DNA from: Ditylenchus dipsaci
Lineage: Eukaryota > Nematoda > Chromadorea > Rhabditida > Anguinidae
Assembly: GCA_004194705.1 (NCBI GenBank)
Contig: SADC01001357.1
Span: forward strand, 186,001 to 250,000
DNA: 64,000 nucleotides
Reading direction: 5' to 3'
Every line of letters starts with the position of its first letter. The first letter of the stretch is position 1. Positions 35,547 through 59,760 of this stretch are shown here, piece by piece. The notes below the pieces were generated by a model. That model worked only from the letters and a program-made list of their open reading frames with translations, searched no databases and had not been told where the DNA came from. A program made the translations under genes and the position numbers.

Positions 35547-35969
35547 GAGTGACTTTATCTAATTTTTTGTTGATAAGACAGTGGGGAATTTCGGTAAGGA
35601 ACCTTTCAACGATTTTTTAATGTGTTAATGTTTCAAGTTTTTTTGTATTCGTCCTAACATATGCTTTTCAATTTTTTTTAAATTCTGATGCATTTTTCAG
35701 GTTTTTCGTCGAGTTTTGGCATAGAAAGCTTAGGGTTTAGGCTTAGACTTCGGGTAGACCAGCATATGTTGGGACAAACTCAAAAAACCTTGAAATATTA
35801 ATTATGAAAAAAATCGCTGAATCGTTAACTTACCAAAATTTCAAGTTAGTACTGCGCATTTTTGCTAAGCAGAATATTTTCGAAAAATTTTAATCAAAGA
35901 TGGTATTTCAGGCAGTAGAGCGAGCACTGGAAACGGAGGCCTGCCTACTATCAGCTGGTTGCTGTCCCT

Positions 35970-48378
<12,409 letters not shown>

Positions 48379-48844
48379 GTGCAAAAACCCTCTTCTTTTA
48401 TTCTCAACAACAAGCTTGTGAAAAATGCAGCATCATCGCCCTACAAGCTTCTCAACAACCATCTGGTCATCATTAAAAAATTGTTGTTATTCTTGCAGTC
48501 AACACATTTCTTTTACTAAAACTTCATTTTTTTGCTTAATCTAATTGTTATTGTTCTCGCACCCCATTGTTCATATTTATTTGTTCTAATTTAGTGGTTT
48601 CCGCGATTTGTTTCACCTAAAATGTTGATAAATATGCTTAAAAAATCTCCACGAAATATTTGTTCGTTGATTTAAACTAGTATGGGTAATAATTCTACTT
48701 TTTAGCTATTCTTCTGTAATTGTTACACCGCCTACACTATTTCCCCATGAGTATCTATGCGACCAGTTAGACTTCATTGTAATATTTTTTTACTTTATCC
48801 AATATTTATGCTTCTGATACCGAAGCGGTTTAAAATGCAAAAAA

Positions 48845-48854
48845 AATAAATAAA
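48845..48854 (+). terminator. Overlapping polyadenylation signals of HIPK
   Basis: AATAAATAAA about 470 nt after the HIPK stop codon. The 3' untranslated region between (48379-48844) is T-rich. Confidence 0.5.
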
Positions 48855-48869
48855 ACAAAAACGCCCAAA

Positions 48870-49790
48870 AATGATTTTCAAATTTTTATTGATGTTATTG
48901 TAATTTTATGGGAGTGATTGGCTGTGTATGTGTTCTTTTGTCTTTTTAGTAGTTTGTGTGTACACATGTATTTAACGCTATTTTTATTTTTTGTCAATAA
49001 AGCAACTGTTGAATCAATTCCTTTTTTTGCACCACAAAATGCATTTGAAATCATGTAACTCAAATCATGTAACTTAATTGGCTTTTGTTTCAAGGAAAAA
49101 AAGGCATGAGAGCATTTCTGATGGTCTTCTTACCGGCTAGGCAATTCACCTGTTCTTTATGGTAATTCACTTGAATAAGCTTAAAAATGAGAGCAAACGA
49201 GTTCAAAGTATGCTAAATATCGTCAGAAGGCCACTTATTTATTTTAGAACGAGCCGTATTACCGCATTTCCTCTAATAAGCCGACATGTCAGGTTCTTTA
49301 TCAATAGCCCAAAAATCTGAAAATTTTGAGGTCGGTCTCAAGATTTTTAGGTAAAATTCGGAAATCCAAAAATAAAAATCGGTAGAGCTCGTCGGAGTTA
49401 AGAAAATGCAAAACGAGACTTTTTCAAATTGAGTTAGGAAAAAAGCTATAAGCCGTTACAATCGCACAAATTTATTGTTCCATCCTGTAGTTTATGAATG
49501 ATGGAGCCAAATATATTTTCTCTTGTTGTGATGTGTGGTGTGTATGCTTTTTTGTTCTCCCATGTCAGTTGATTAAAAGTATTGATGTGTTCGTAAGGCT
49601 TCTTTGCTCACTCTCTATCTATAAAAGCTGAAAAACGTGACTTTTTGTCAAAAATTTGAACACAACTTAGGTTTGAATGTGCGTTTTTAAGAGAGTCAGA
49701 TCAATGCTCACTTCTTTTGTTTCTTGCTTGTTAGCTAGTGCGAAAAAACAAATATCGATTATGCAAAGCGTAGAGTACCTTAAATAGTTT
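48870..49790. other. Intergenic, no gene seen
   Basis: AT-rich sequence. A fragment of the CCGTATTTCCTC-type terminus is at 49258. No coding signal. Confidence 0.5.
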
Positions 49791-50422
49791 TTGGATTTTT
49801 CGGAATCGCGAATAGGGGAATCCCCCCTTCCAGACAAAAATGAGAATATTTTTCTGAAATTTCTTCATTTAAATCAACTGAATGTTGGTAGATAATTTAA
49901 ACAACATTTTTATTTCTCGATTGGCCATGTTTAAGCTCAAACGAAAGCTGAGAGTCAGCTCCACACGGTTATTTGAAAAACAGAAACATAAAGCCATCGT
50001 CATTGCTATTAAGGCTAAATTTAAATAAAACTTTTTACGAAGATGTCGATTTTTTTTTAATTTTTATGATTTTACACAAAACTTTTCGAATTTCGACCCA
50101 CCAATCGTAATTATGAAAGCTTAGATTCTGGGCTTTTAGCTCTACAAAAAATCTTGTCAGAAAAATAAGTATTTGGAATTTCCCTGCGGGCCAAACTTTT
50201 TTCTTTGGAAATTGTAGTAAAGATTAAAAAAAATGAGAAATTGTTTGTAATTCAAGTGTCTTATTAGTAATGTTAGGTATTGAAAAGAATGCTAAGATTT
50301 TTTTAATGCTCAACGTTAGCAATAACACATTTAAATCACAAACAATTTTTCTTTTTTTTTAATCTTTACCGAAATTTCTAAAGAAACAATTAAAACTTTG
50401 GCACGCAGGGGAATTCTAAATA

Positions 50423-50754
50423 CAGTCAACTCTCGATAATCCGTCACCCCTTGGGACCGCCATGGGGTGACGGATAATCAAGAGTGACGGATTAGCGAGT
50501 GACGGATTAGCTTTATTTATTCAAGGCAAAACCAAACAAAGTGTCACGAAGGCAGTGTTTTCAAAAGGAAAGGCAAATTAAAAGTAAAGGCAAATTTTCA
50601 TGCAAAGTAAAAGTAAAGGCAAAGTGAAAGGCAAATTTGCTTTTCCTTTCAGTTTGCTTTTCCTATTTGCCTTTCCTTTTGAAAGCACTGCACGAAGGTG
50701 ACGGATTATCGAGAGTGACGGATTAGCGAGTGACGGATTATCGATAGTTGACTG
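50423..50754. mobile_element. TA-flanked element, CAGTCAACTCTCGATAATCC termini
   Basis: Ends CAGTCAACTCTCGATAATCC and GGATTATCGATAGTTGACTG. TA flanks at 50421-50422 and 50755-50756. Sub-terminal GTGACGGATTA repeats. Tigger/pogo-like termini (mariner superfamily). The hAT-like element 50553-50690 is inserted within it. Confidence 0.5.
50553..50690. mobile_element. 138-bp hAT-like fold-back with AAAGGCAAA repeats
   Basis: CACGAAGG flanks it on both sides (50545-50552, 50691-50698; perfect 8 bp). Ends are CAGTGTTTTCAAAAGG and CCTTTTGAAAGCACTG, the classic CAGTGNTTTC form of hAT termini. Internal AAAGTAAAGGCAAA units repeat in the arms. Confidence 0.5.
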
Positions 50755-51274
50755 TACTTATTTTTCTGACAAGATTTTTTGTGTAGTTAAAAGCCCAAAA
50801 TCTAAGCTTTCACAACTAAGAATGGTGGGTCAAAATTAAATTTTTTTTTGCGTAAAATCATTAAATATAAAAAAATCGACATTTTCGTGAAAAGCTGCAA
50901 ATTTGAAAAAGTTTGATTAGCAACCACAATGGCTTTATGTTTCTGTTTCTAGCATTACCGTGTAGAGCTGACTTTCAGCATTCGTTTGAGCTTAAACATG
51001 GCCAATCGAGAAATAAAAATGTTGTATAAATTATCTACCGACATCCAATTGGAATTGATTTAAATGAAGAAATTTCAGAAAAATATTCTCATTTTTGTCT
51101 GGAAAGGGGAATTCCCCTATTCGCGATTTTTCGAATTTGACAGGCCGTGCAGTATTAAAGCAGTAAAAGCCAATGAAAGTTGGTTGTGGGTTCGATTACT
51201 ACTGGAGGCAATCATTTCTCTGGACGTTTACTGTTTTTTCCTTGCTTATTCTGATTTCATAGTCTAAAATTCAG

Positions 51275-52435
51275 GCACACACACAAATAACGGGCATTAT
51301 TTCGAAGAATTTAAGAGTGGCTGTGGTTGGTCAAGGAGTAATTGGATTTTCTTCTGCATTAGCTATCAAACAAAATTTCCCTTCCGCAAAAGTACTTTTT
51401 AGTGGTTATGCAAACTATAGCAATGGACTGTTTTTGTTTAGATCACTCTTTTCTCAGACAGAAAATTTGACGAAACCTGTAGTTTCGGCCCTGCTGGTCT
51501 TTTTCGCTTGGACAATGTGGCTGATCGGTATCAGTATGAGCGACGACATAACTTAATTGAAGCTTTAGTGAGTGGCCAGGGCTTCCTTTGAGTGGTTTGC
51601 AGAACTTGAGAAGAAGTATAGTCCTGAAGAGACAGGTGTCAAACTGGTCTCTGGACATTTTCAGTCTGACAACAAAGCCCTGTTGGATATTCAGGCATGA
51701 CGCATCCAAGTTCAAACAAACGTTTGAATAGTATTTCAGGCCGAAGCTTATGGAGATATAGTCTACAACTTTCATTGGCTCACTACAGAGAGCGTAATTC
51801 CTTGTTCCTAATCCTTCCAAGTAAGTTATAGCCAATTAAATCGGTTGATTGTATGGTCCATTACATCCAGATATGCCATACACTACACACCTTATGCTTC
51901 AGAGGGCAGAAGGTATGTGCCATGGCTACACAAACAACTGTCTCTTTTAGATGAGGTTCACTTTCAGGAGCGTAAAATAGAGTCTCTCCAACAAGTAAAT
52001 TAGTTTTCAGATAGTTAAATAGAAATATTCTCTTTTTTCAGCTAGTGGATGAGAACACCTTCGATTGTATTGTCAACTGTGCAGGACTTAATGGAGGCAA
52101 ATTGGCTGAGATGATGACTCAGTATATCCAGTCCGTGGAGTTGCTCTTGAGGTATTTAAATTACTTATTAGTTGCTTTTTGCATTTTCAAAAAGTTAAGG
52201 TAAGAGCACCCTGGCAGAAACATTTCAACTACAAAGATGTTGACTCCTTCACTATCCCATTGTAGTTTTCTATCGTACAAGTGTTTGTTTATTTGTTTGT
52301 TGCAGGTTGATACCGTCATACTGGGTACGAAGAAAGAAGCTCATAGATCAGATCTCAAAATAACTGATGAAGACCGAACAGACATTTGGAGCGTTACCTG
52401 AAATTACACCCAACTTTCAAGGTTCAAAAAAACCA
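51275..52435 (+). pseudogene. D-aspartate oxidase-like gene, copy 3 (most complete)
   Basis: Family: FAD-dependent deamination of D-aspartate/D-glutamate, usually peroxisomal. Exon 51275-51404 has the dinucleotide-binding loop VAVVGQGVIGFSSALAI and ends AKVLFS. After a 53-nt intron, exon 2 from 51458 reads DRKFDET, SFGPAGLFRLDN, then WFAELEKKYSPEETGVKL and SGHFQSDN. A third stretch (about 51737-51996) has YGDIVYNFHWL, SITSRYAIHYTPYASEGRRY and PWLHKQLSLL. Exon 52043-52151 has FDCIVNCAGLNGGKLAE. The last part from 52307 has DTVILGTKK then RYLKLHPTF. It lacks a start methionine and needs several one- or two-base shifts plus at least one stop bypass. The 3' end runs into repeats. It could be a functional gene in a poor assembly, but as read it is broken. 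Confidence 0.5.
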
Positions 52436-52529
52436 CGTGGATAGTATTGTTTGCACCCACAGGGTTTCGAATCGTTAACCTCGGTTTTGAGAAAATTTTG
52501 CGGAAATTTAATTTCTTTGTCTGAACTAG

Positions 52530-54425
52530 CCAAACCAAGTGGTCGTCCACTTGGAGCAAATTTTTTTTTACTTTTTTCGGGTTCAAAAACCAGTTTTCTG
52601 GACTAATTCCGGCATGCTGAAGATGGTTTGATAGGGTTGAAAAACCGCTTCCTCGAGCATTTTTCGAGTTTTAGTAAATCACTTATACCCAATACTCAAA
52701 CAATACCATACAAAAATACAAGAAATAATTAGAAATTGTCTACCGTGGACTATCGCTAAAGGGCCCTACAGAACACTAGCGTTCAAAAGCATCATAATAA
52801 TGAGAACACTTGAGTGCGAAATTTAGACATGCGAGTGAGAGCAATAAGGTAGTTGCAGCTAGTCGAAAATAAAATGTGATTTTTCGGTTTGAGACAATAC
52901 TAATTTCGAACTACGATTTTATTATTTACATTTTACAAACAGAGTACTACCGTAAAACCTCTATTAATTAGGCGGCCGGATTATTTTTCAACTACTTTCC
53001 AGGGGGCCGGATTAATAGAGGGGCCGGATTATTAGAGGGGGTCGGATTATTTTTCGACCTTTTGAAAAGTTGTATTACTTTTTAGGGGGGATTGTTGAAT
53101 TAACCTTTTTTCTGTTCTTATAATTGTTCTTTATTTATTTTTTTTTGCAATTTTTTTTAAATTTTAGGATAGTTTTAAGTCAACTTGGACATTCTTGATT
53201 TGTATTTTCAGAAAAATGACTACACGGTGTGTCAGAAAAAAACGCGGACAGTTTCAAATTTTTGTCAAAAGCTCATGCGCACCGTCTGAAAAAAAATTGT
53301 TTTGGTGTAAGCTATATAAACAAATTTTTCATCACAATTTTTATTTAGACTTTTATTGTAATTTTTAATTTCTTTCTGCACGAGCTTGTAGCCCTCAATC
53401 TCAGCTTTTTTACGAAATATCAAACCGGTCATTTCTAAAATTTGAAAAATGAGAAGTTTGAAAAAAAATAGCAGCTTATTCCTTTTTAAACCTTAAATTT
53501 TCTATTTTTTCAAACTCCTTAGTTTTCTCATTGCAGACTTGACTTAGAACAGTTTGAAAGCTCGTTAGAAAGCTGAGATCCATGAATACAAGCTGGTGAA
53601 ATAGGAAACAAAAAAGTACATTAAAAGTTTGAATAAAAATTCTAATATAAAATTTGTTTAATAAATTTAGACTTTTGACATTGCACTTCAGTTACTACCT
53701 TCTTTCATTAGACTTTTTTTTTTGAAAATAGTAAGCAAGAATGTCCAGATGACATATAACTTTCCCAAAACATTTAAAAGTTCAAAAATGAAGGAAACGT
53801 GATGAGATTAGCAATCAAATAATGGTCAATTAGCCCCTCAAAAGTCATGGTTCCTTTAACACCCAAGACACCCATAAAACTTTTTAAACCTCAGTTAGAT
53901 TATAAAAAATCTGAATTTTGAATAGGGTATACTTTATTGACACTAAAAATTTATACAAGATAATCGTACTGTCAAAAATTCCACCTTACTTAGTAATTTC
54001 TGTACCATTCCAAAAATTAATAAAAACCCCTTTTAAAGCTCTTTAAAAGGGGGCCGGATTATTAGAGGGGGCCGGATAATTAGAGGGGGCCTGATTAATA
54101 GAGGGGGCCTGATTAATAGAGGTTTTACGGTAATTGAGTACCGATTTTAGAGAGAGGATCCTTTAAAGAGGATGCTCCGGCTCCATCCTCCGGTTCCAGT
54201 GAAGACTGGAACGGAGGATGGAGACAAAAAAAATTTGCCCGGAGGATGGAGCCGGAGGAAGAGGGGAAATAATTTTGGGCTGGAGACCGGAGCCGGAGGA
54301 TGGAGACAAAAAACAGGCGATGTCCATCCCTGCTATCCAGCTGGTTTAGATTTTATCCAGATGTTTTGAGGGTGCACTTAGTATACTGTCAGAGCATGCG
54401 GTGCAGTGCAAAACTCGGTCGTCGG
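52530..54425. repeat. 1.8-kb repeat, copy B, inverted relative to 11085-12895
   Basis: Collinear with copy A on the opposite strand from about 52610 (GGTTTGATAGGGTTGAAAAA) to about 54425 (TCGGTCGTCGG). Both contain the CCGTAAAACC element at the same internal position, so the pair arose from one already composite unit. The left edge (52530-52600) is half of the CCAAGTGG hairpin family, and the right edge carries GGTTCGAGTCCC, a B-box-like motif. Confidence 0.5.
52950..54130. mobile_element. TA-flanked element, partner of 11378-12561
   Basis: 1181 bp with CCGTAAAACCTCTATTAAT termini and TA at 52948-52949 and 54131-54132. High sequence agreement with the other copy over its whole length. No coding frame. 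Confidence 0.5.
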
Positions 54426-54429
54426 TTCG

Positions 54430-55150
54430 AGTCCCGATGCTGGTAGCCACTTTTTACTTCTCTAATTCAAAACTCGAGGCATTTGCTGACTCATCAATTG
54501 CCCCGGGACAGTTGATGAGTCAGCAAATGTCCCGAGACATTCCGTGACTCAGCAATGTCCTAGACATTCCGTGACTCAGCAAATGTCTCGAGACATCTTC
54601 TGACTCAGTAAATTTTCTAAATTCATAGGAGTAGGTCCAAATACGTAAATTGGTAAATATCTTGAGATGTGTCACTATAACGGAGCAAGATCTATCAGTT
54701 TCTTGATGTTGAATAATTATGTCTTGCTGATACGGCACTTAGTGCAAAGTTGATGAGTCGACTAAGTATGCACCACTCGTAGTGCACGATCAGTCCATTT
54801 TTATGGTTGGTTAGTTTTGCCCCGGCCGGGTCCTTTCCTGCCAGTTCGGAAAGCTGACTTAATTTGGATATTTTTCGGGGCATAATCAGATATGTTTTGT
54901 CTCGTCAGAAAGAACCGGTAAAAATCAACTTTTTACCCCGTTCTCACTCAAAACTCAAGTAGTGTAAAACGAGGCGTGTTATATCAAATGCATTCTCAAT
55001 TGGATTGTGATACACCCAGTTACTAACCTGAGACACATGACATCGCCAAAAAAATATTGAAGAACCCAACCGAAAATTACAGTCTTTAACCAAGTGCAAA
55101 GTAAACAATCCAAACAGAGGAAATCAGTGAAAATCGAGATTTTTTAAGAA
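54430..55150. other. Downstream of NUP43, no gene seen
   Basis: Contains an imperfect tandem/hairpin array (54480-54612) of GTGACTCAGCAAATG and CCGAGACATT units. Otherwise nothing recognised. Confidence 0.5.
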
Positions 55151-55152
55151 AA

Positions 55153-56516
55153 TCAATTCGCAAGTGTTGAGCCAACCACTAGGGCACTTTCAGAGACATC
55201 AAAACAGCTGAGCAATTTGGGATCGTCTTCTACCAATGCATTCAAGCCGATATTTGTCCACACTTTGCCAGATAGCCATATGTTTCCATGTATTTTGTCG
55301 TCATCATTCGAATCTCGCATCCTAAAATATTGCACTACTGCTGGCCCCATTAAAAGGGGCAAAAAACCCACGGTGATAATTCAAAGAGAAGCGTCCCAAT
55401 GAATCAATCCTGTGTCGGACGAAGAGAAAAAATTATTTGGATAAACCGGATTGAAATTAACCTGCAAAAGAAATATAATGACTATGAAATTATTTTTTTA
55501 ACAGCACTTACACAGTTTACGGAATCTGGACAAACTTTCAATAAATTCGGAAGTCTTGGCTAGGAGCTCGAATGTCGAAGAAGGAAATATGGCCAGAGTT
55601 GGTCCCAAAAGCAATCTGAAAAAACCGTCACTGCTCATTTAACTATGTAGGTTAGATAACTAACCACATTAGGCTCCGAAGGATGAGAAGCAATTGCTGT
55701 CACAGAATCATTCAATGCAGCAAACAGCTTTGGAAACTACTGGAATTCTGCTTAAAATCGAAAACTCCAATGAAGGCTTGGCCGGCTGGCGAATATCCCA
55801 GAGATGAACCTGGCCTGTGGTATGAGCGCTGACCAGCTGGGAAGTGCCATAAGAAACTAGAGAAGTGACTTCCATCAAATCCTAAAAAGTTCTATGAGCT
55901 TACTCGAATTTAACCCTAAATAAATAGCCTACAGTTGTTACAATCGAAGTTTGGGAGCTGTAACTGCTATCCATTGGGATCCGCACAATTGAACCAGTGT
56001 CACTTCCCGAGAAAAATTGTATTAGAGACCACACATACAGCTGTTGACGAAGCCTTGGCGTGAACAGTGGAGTAGGTTGCTTGGCTTTCCAATGCTTCAC
56101 CGCTACATCCGAAAACTTTGATGTCACCATTGCTGAGTCCAACCACAAATCGAGACTGAGAGACCACTCTGTAAACAATTTTCAGAAGTTGTAAACATTT
56201 TTAACAATCACAAAAAGCTACGATATATCGTTGACATCCGATTCGACCTTTTGGCAAGAAAGCTTTTCGATTCCTGATGACTCTTCTGTTGGCTCATTTT
56301 TAGTGCTCCAAAGAGTAACAGAGTCAGACGCTGCATGTTTGGCTTTGCCCAGGAACCAGTCACGAAGTATTCTGCGTTGTCATATTCATCGAGCAGAAAT
56401 TTTACCTAGAGTAAGAAAATACGAGAGGGACTTTTTATGAGGCGATATACCTTTGATATTTTAGCACCAGCATATTCTCTTCTGCAATGTGATTCGTGCG
56501 CTTGATCGGATGTCAT
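55153..56516 (-). CDS. NUP43: NUP43-like WD-repeat nucleoporin, multiple frame breaks
   Basis: NUP43 is a beta-propeller subunit of the Nup107-160 scaffold of the nuclear pore. Minus-strand exons: 56451-56516 (ATG at 56516, ends GAKISK), 56222-56405 (AEYFVTGSWAKPN then SDSVTLWSTKN), about 55922-56168 (SQSRFVVGLSNGDIKVF; SGSDTGSIVRIP), 55665-55881 (TTGQVHLWDIRQ; AIASHPSEPNV), 55512-55615 (FGTNSGHISFFDIRAP) and 55153-55461 (FNPVYPNNFFSSSDTGLIHW; C-terminal LSCFDVSESALVVGSTLAN). The order and wording follow human NUP43 (TFATGSW, WDVRQ, HFHP, GSLWHWDAS, final GT motif). Intron 1 is 45 nt. Frames break near 56338, 56008, 55726, 55545, 55385 and 55324, so it is a decayed copy or badly assembled. 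Identity is good; function is uncertain. Confidence 0.5.
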
Positions 56517-58135
56517 ATTGGAGTCTAAATCGAATCGTTTAAATGTGTAAATAGTCAAATTAACGGATATGGATTTTTCCGGTGCAAAAAGATTTTCTTG
56601 GCTGTACCGAAAAGGTAAAGAAATATTTGGTAAAAGGCACATTTGGTAAAAAAACTTTTTGGTAAAATTGGGTCGTAGCCTTTAGGCCCCTTTTTTCCAT
56701 TTGTGAAAAAAAGGGCCAAACGACTTACGTAAGTCGTTTGGCCCCTTTTTTCCACTTTTTTAAATACGCGCCTTTTATTTATTTTTATTGTTTTTGTGCT
56801 TTTCATAATCTTGGCTCCAGGTAAATTTTCCCGCGGTGTATACTCCTTCTGGTAAATTTCCCTACGGTGAATTCTCCCTCTGGCCGCTAAATTCCTCAGC
56901 AAAGATTTTCAAATTAATCTTTTTTTCTTGTGAAAATTCTTATCACTTAAGATGTTTTTAAGTTTTTTCTATAATCTAGCACCCGTATTATTGGATGATT
57001 TATGCACCAACCCAACCAAATGGTCGTCCATTTGGTGGAATTTTTTTTTCCATGTGTTTGGGTTTCCGAAATCCGTTTTTTGCAGTAATTTGAGCATTCT
57101 AAAAAAGGTTTGACAATAGTAAAATGCCATTTTCTAGGGTAATTTTGAGTTTTGGTAAAATAGCTAAAATGACAGTTTGGAATTTACAGAGTATATTCAG
57201 ATTATTGGAATAAGTGAACATAATAGCTTCTCAAAGCCGAAAAATAAGAGAGAGAAATTTTACCCAGGTGGACATCCAAATCCACCACTTGTACCCGGAT
57301 ATGGACCCGGACTGAGTAGACCAACCAGTTAACTCCCTCATTTCGACCTATCTGCCTAGGTATCCACTTACTAGATGTATCCATTCTTTTCAGGTATCTT
57401 CATCCACCTAAACCATTTGAGCATTGGGTAACACTGCCTGGCTACTGCTACCGAGGCATTTACACCAGAGTACCGTTACCTAGGTAGAACAACCTGAGCA
57501 CCACCTGGTTACTCTTCGGGATACGTGATTAATGCAGAACTGGGGCTCCTGCAAGTCAAATTGCTGTTTTAGCATTATCCAACCGCGTTTGGGACACGAT
57601 TATGGATAGGGTAGAATGACTTTTAGTTAGTTTCAGCTAAATCCAAAAATTTTGGATTTTAGAGATGGATACCCATTTGGAGGAGGTACCAGGTGGTTCC
57701 TATCCACCCTGAGGCTTAATAGTCTTATAAAAATTAGTTTATAACGGTTATTCAAGAAAATAATAATAAAAAACGACAAACTGCAAAAAACAATAAAAAC
57801 TAAAAAAGGCGCGTATTTAAAAAAGTGGAAAAAAGGGGCCAAACGACTTACGTAAGTCGTTTGGCCCTTTTTTCCACAAATGGAAAAAAAGGGGCCTAAC
57901 GCCCCTACGCCAAAAAATTTGGTTAAAAATTTTTTTGGTAGAGACATATTTGATAAATTTTCTTTTAGTAAGGCACTTTGCAGATGTTTTTGTGTCAAAG
58001 ACCTTCTTATTCCAACTTTTTCTTCTCTTTCCCTTACTCCAGGTTTCTATATCTATATCCTCCCAGTAAAATTCTTCTTAATTATACTCATTTTTTCTAA
58101 CTTAAAATTATTTGTTAGATTAGGTTTGTTAGGAC

Positions 58136-59092
58136 CAGGGTTGTCGAATCGAGCGCTCGATTTCGAACTTTTCGCTCGAAAGTTCGAAAATTTTTCGAAT
58201 TTCGAGCGCTCGAAAAAAAATTTCGAATTAGGCTTTCGAATTTCGAGCGCTCGAAAAAAAATTTCGAATTAAGCTTTCGAATTTCGAGCGCTCGAAAAAA
58301 AATTTCGAATTATGCTTTCGAATTTCGAGCGCTCGAAAAAAATTTCGAATTATGCTTTCGAATTTTGAGCGCTTATTTTCGAGTTATAGTTCGGAACTTG
58401 CAGCACACAAAAAAGAATGTAATGGTGAATTTTTCTTGTTTTAGAAAAATGCCAAGCGAAGTTTGGAAATCGTTTAAGAAAGTCGGTGGAAAGACTATTT
58501 TCACTTGTGGGGAAGAGCTTAGACTGCCAAAGAGTAGATCAACAACTCATCTTTCGGGTCATCTGAAATCGGCAAGGCCCAAGGAAAACTTAGCGAACAA
58601 AAAATTGGGACCTTCTGAGGCGAAAAAAGCCAGAGCGGTGCTTTTTGCGATCTCAGAGTCTCCGACTGCGCCGTTTGATCAAGCACAGCTATGAACAAAG
58701 AATGGTAGTTTTTTCGGCCGCTTATTCGTTTGGTGTGGTAAAACGGTCGTGTGTGGTCGATTAACCATGGTTTCGATTAATTTATTTCTAAAAATCCATT
58801 AATGAGGCGCCGAAGCCGCTGAAAATTTTCGATTTCGAATCGAGCGCTCGAAAATTTTCGAATTTCGAATCGAGCGCTCGAAAATTTCGAATTTCGAATG
58901 TCGAATCGAGCGCTCGAAAATTTCGAATTTCGAATGTCGAATCGAGCGCTCGACTCGAAAATTTCGAATTTCGAATATCGGATCGAGCGCTCGACTCGAA
59001 AATTTCGAATATCGAATCGAGCGCTCGACTCGAAAATTTCGAATATCGAATCGAGCGCTCGACTCGAAAATTTCGAGCGCTCGACAACCCTA
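58136..59092. mobile_element. hAT-like element with TCGAGCGCTCGA arm repeats and a BED finger remnant
   Basis: GTTAGGAC flanks it at 58128-58135 and 59093-59100 (perfect 8 bp). The left end is CAGGGTTGTCGAATCGAGC and the right end is TCGAGCGCTCGACAACCCTA. Both arms are arrays of TTCGAGCGCTCGAAAA-type units, denser on the right. Confidence 0.5.
58449..58694 (+). pseudogene. BED zinc-finger remnant of a hAT transposase
   Basis: Reads MPSEVWKSFKKV, then IFTCGEELRLP, then TTHLSGHLKSA. The VWxxF start, a single Cys, and the TxxLxxHL tail match the BED finger at the N terminus of hAT transposases, but the second Cys and last His are missing. The frame ends after about 80 codons. No catalytic core follows. 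Confidence 0.5.
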
Positions 59093-59589
59093 GTTAGGAC
59101 CAAAATCAATATTTCACTCACGCAAACCCCAAAACGTGCGGTGGTTACCTCCTGGTCAGGTGGATGTCCACCTGGATGGCCTACAAAATTAAAATTTCTT
59201 TAGAATAAAAAATAAACCATTTTTTCTCACTTAAAATTGTGTGAGGGATTCGGCTTGTTAAGACCAAAAGTGCGATTTTGCCTACCCAACTCCAAACCTG
59301 GGGTGGCTACCACCTGGACAGGTTGATATCCAGGTAACTCTAAAGTAGGGGTAAATTCACCCAAATGCCCTGAAAAGTCAAACGCCTGTTTTTTATATCC
59401 TTAATTGGTAAAAAAAGGTTTCCGCTCAGGTAAATTCGAACCAGCGACCTCTAAATCAGCCCTTAGAATCACTAAGAACCCCATCATCCAGTGTGACCAA
59501 ACCAAATGGTCGTCCACTTGGATCAAATCAAAAATTTTTTTTTGATCCAAGTGGACGACCACTTGGTTTGGTTCGTCCCTCTGGATGGA

Positions 59590-59760
59590 GTTCTGAGCGA
59601 TTATAAGTGGTGATGTAGAGCTTGCTGGTTTGAATCCATCTGGGCGCATACCTTATTCTTTATCATGATTTTGAGTATTTGAGTGGTGTAGAAGTCCATA
59701 CACTCATCACCAAGGTCGCTGGTTCAAACCCCCCTGGGTGCAATAGTCCTGAGTGGAGGA
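59590..59760 (+). repeat. Two tRNA-derived SINE-like segments
   Basis: CTGGTTTGAATCCATC at about 59629-59644 and CGCTGGTTCAAACCCCC at about 59715-59731 match the pol III B box, each preceded by a GTGGTGTAGA-type A-box-like motif. A minus-strand counterpart is at about 59420-59450 (TTCGAACCAGCGACC). No full tRNA fold. Confidence 0.5.

Larger units (their letters stand above)
49795..51135. repeat. Large inverted repeat with nested elements
   Basis: Outer arms of about 500-600 bp pair from GAATCGCGAATAGGGGAAT on the left to ATTCCCCTATTCGCGA on the right, passing CGATTGGCCATGTTTAAGC. The centre is occupied by the TA-flanked element 50423-50754. Confidence 0.5.

Noticed and set aside
58777..59121. 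Repetitive open frames over the TCGAGCGC array
   Set aside because: They arise from the periodic hAT arm sequence and have no start context or homology. The same holds for 63696-63973.
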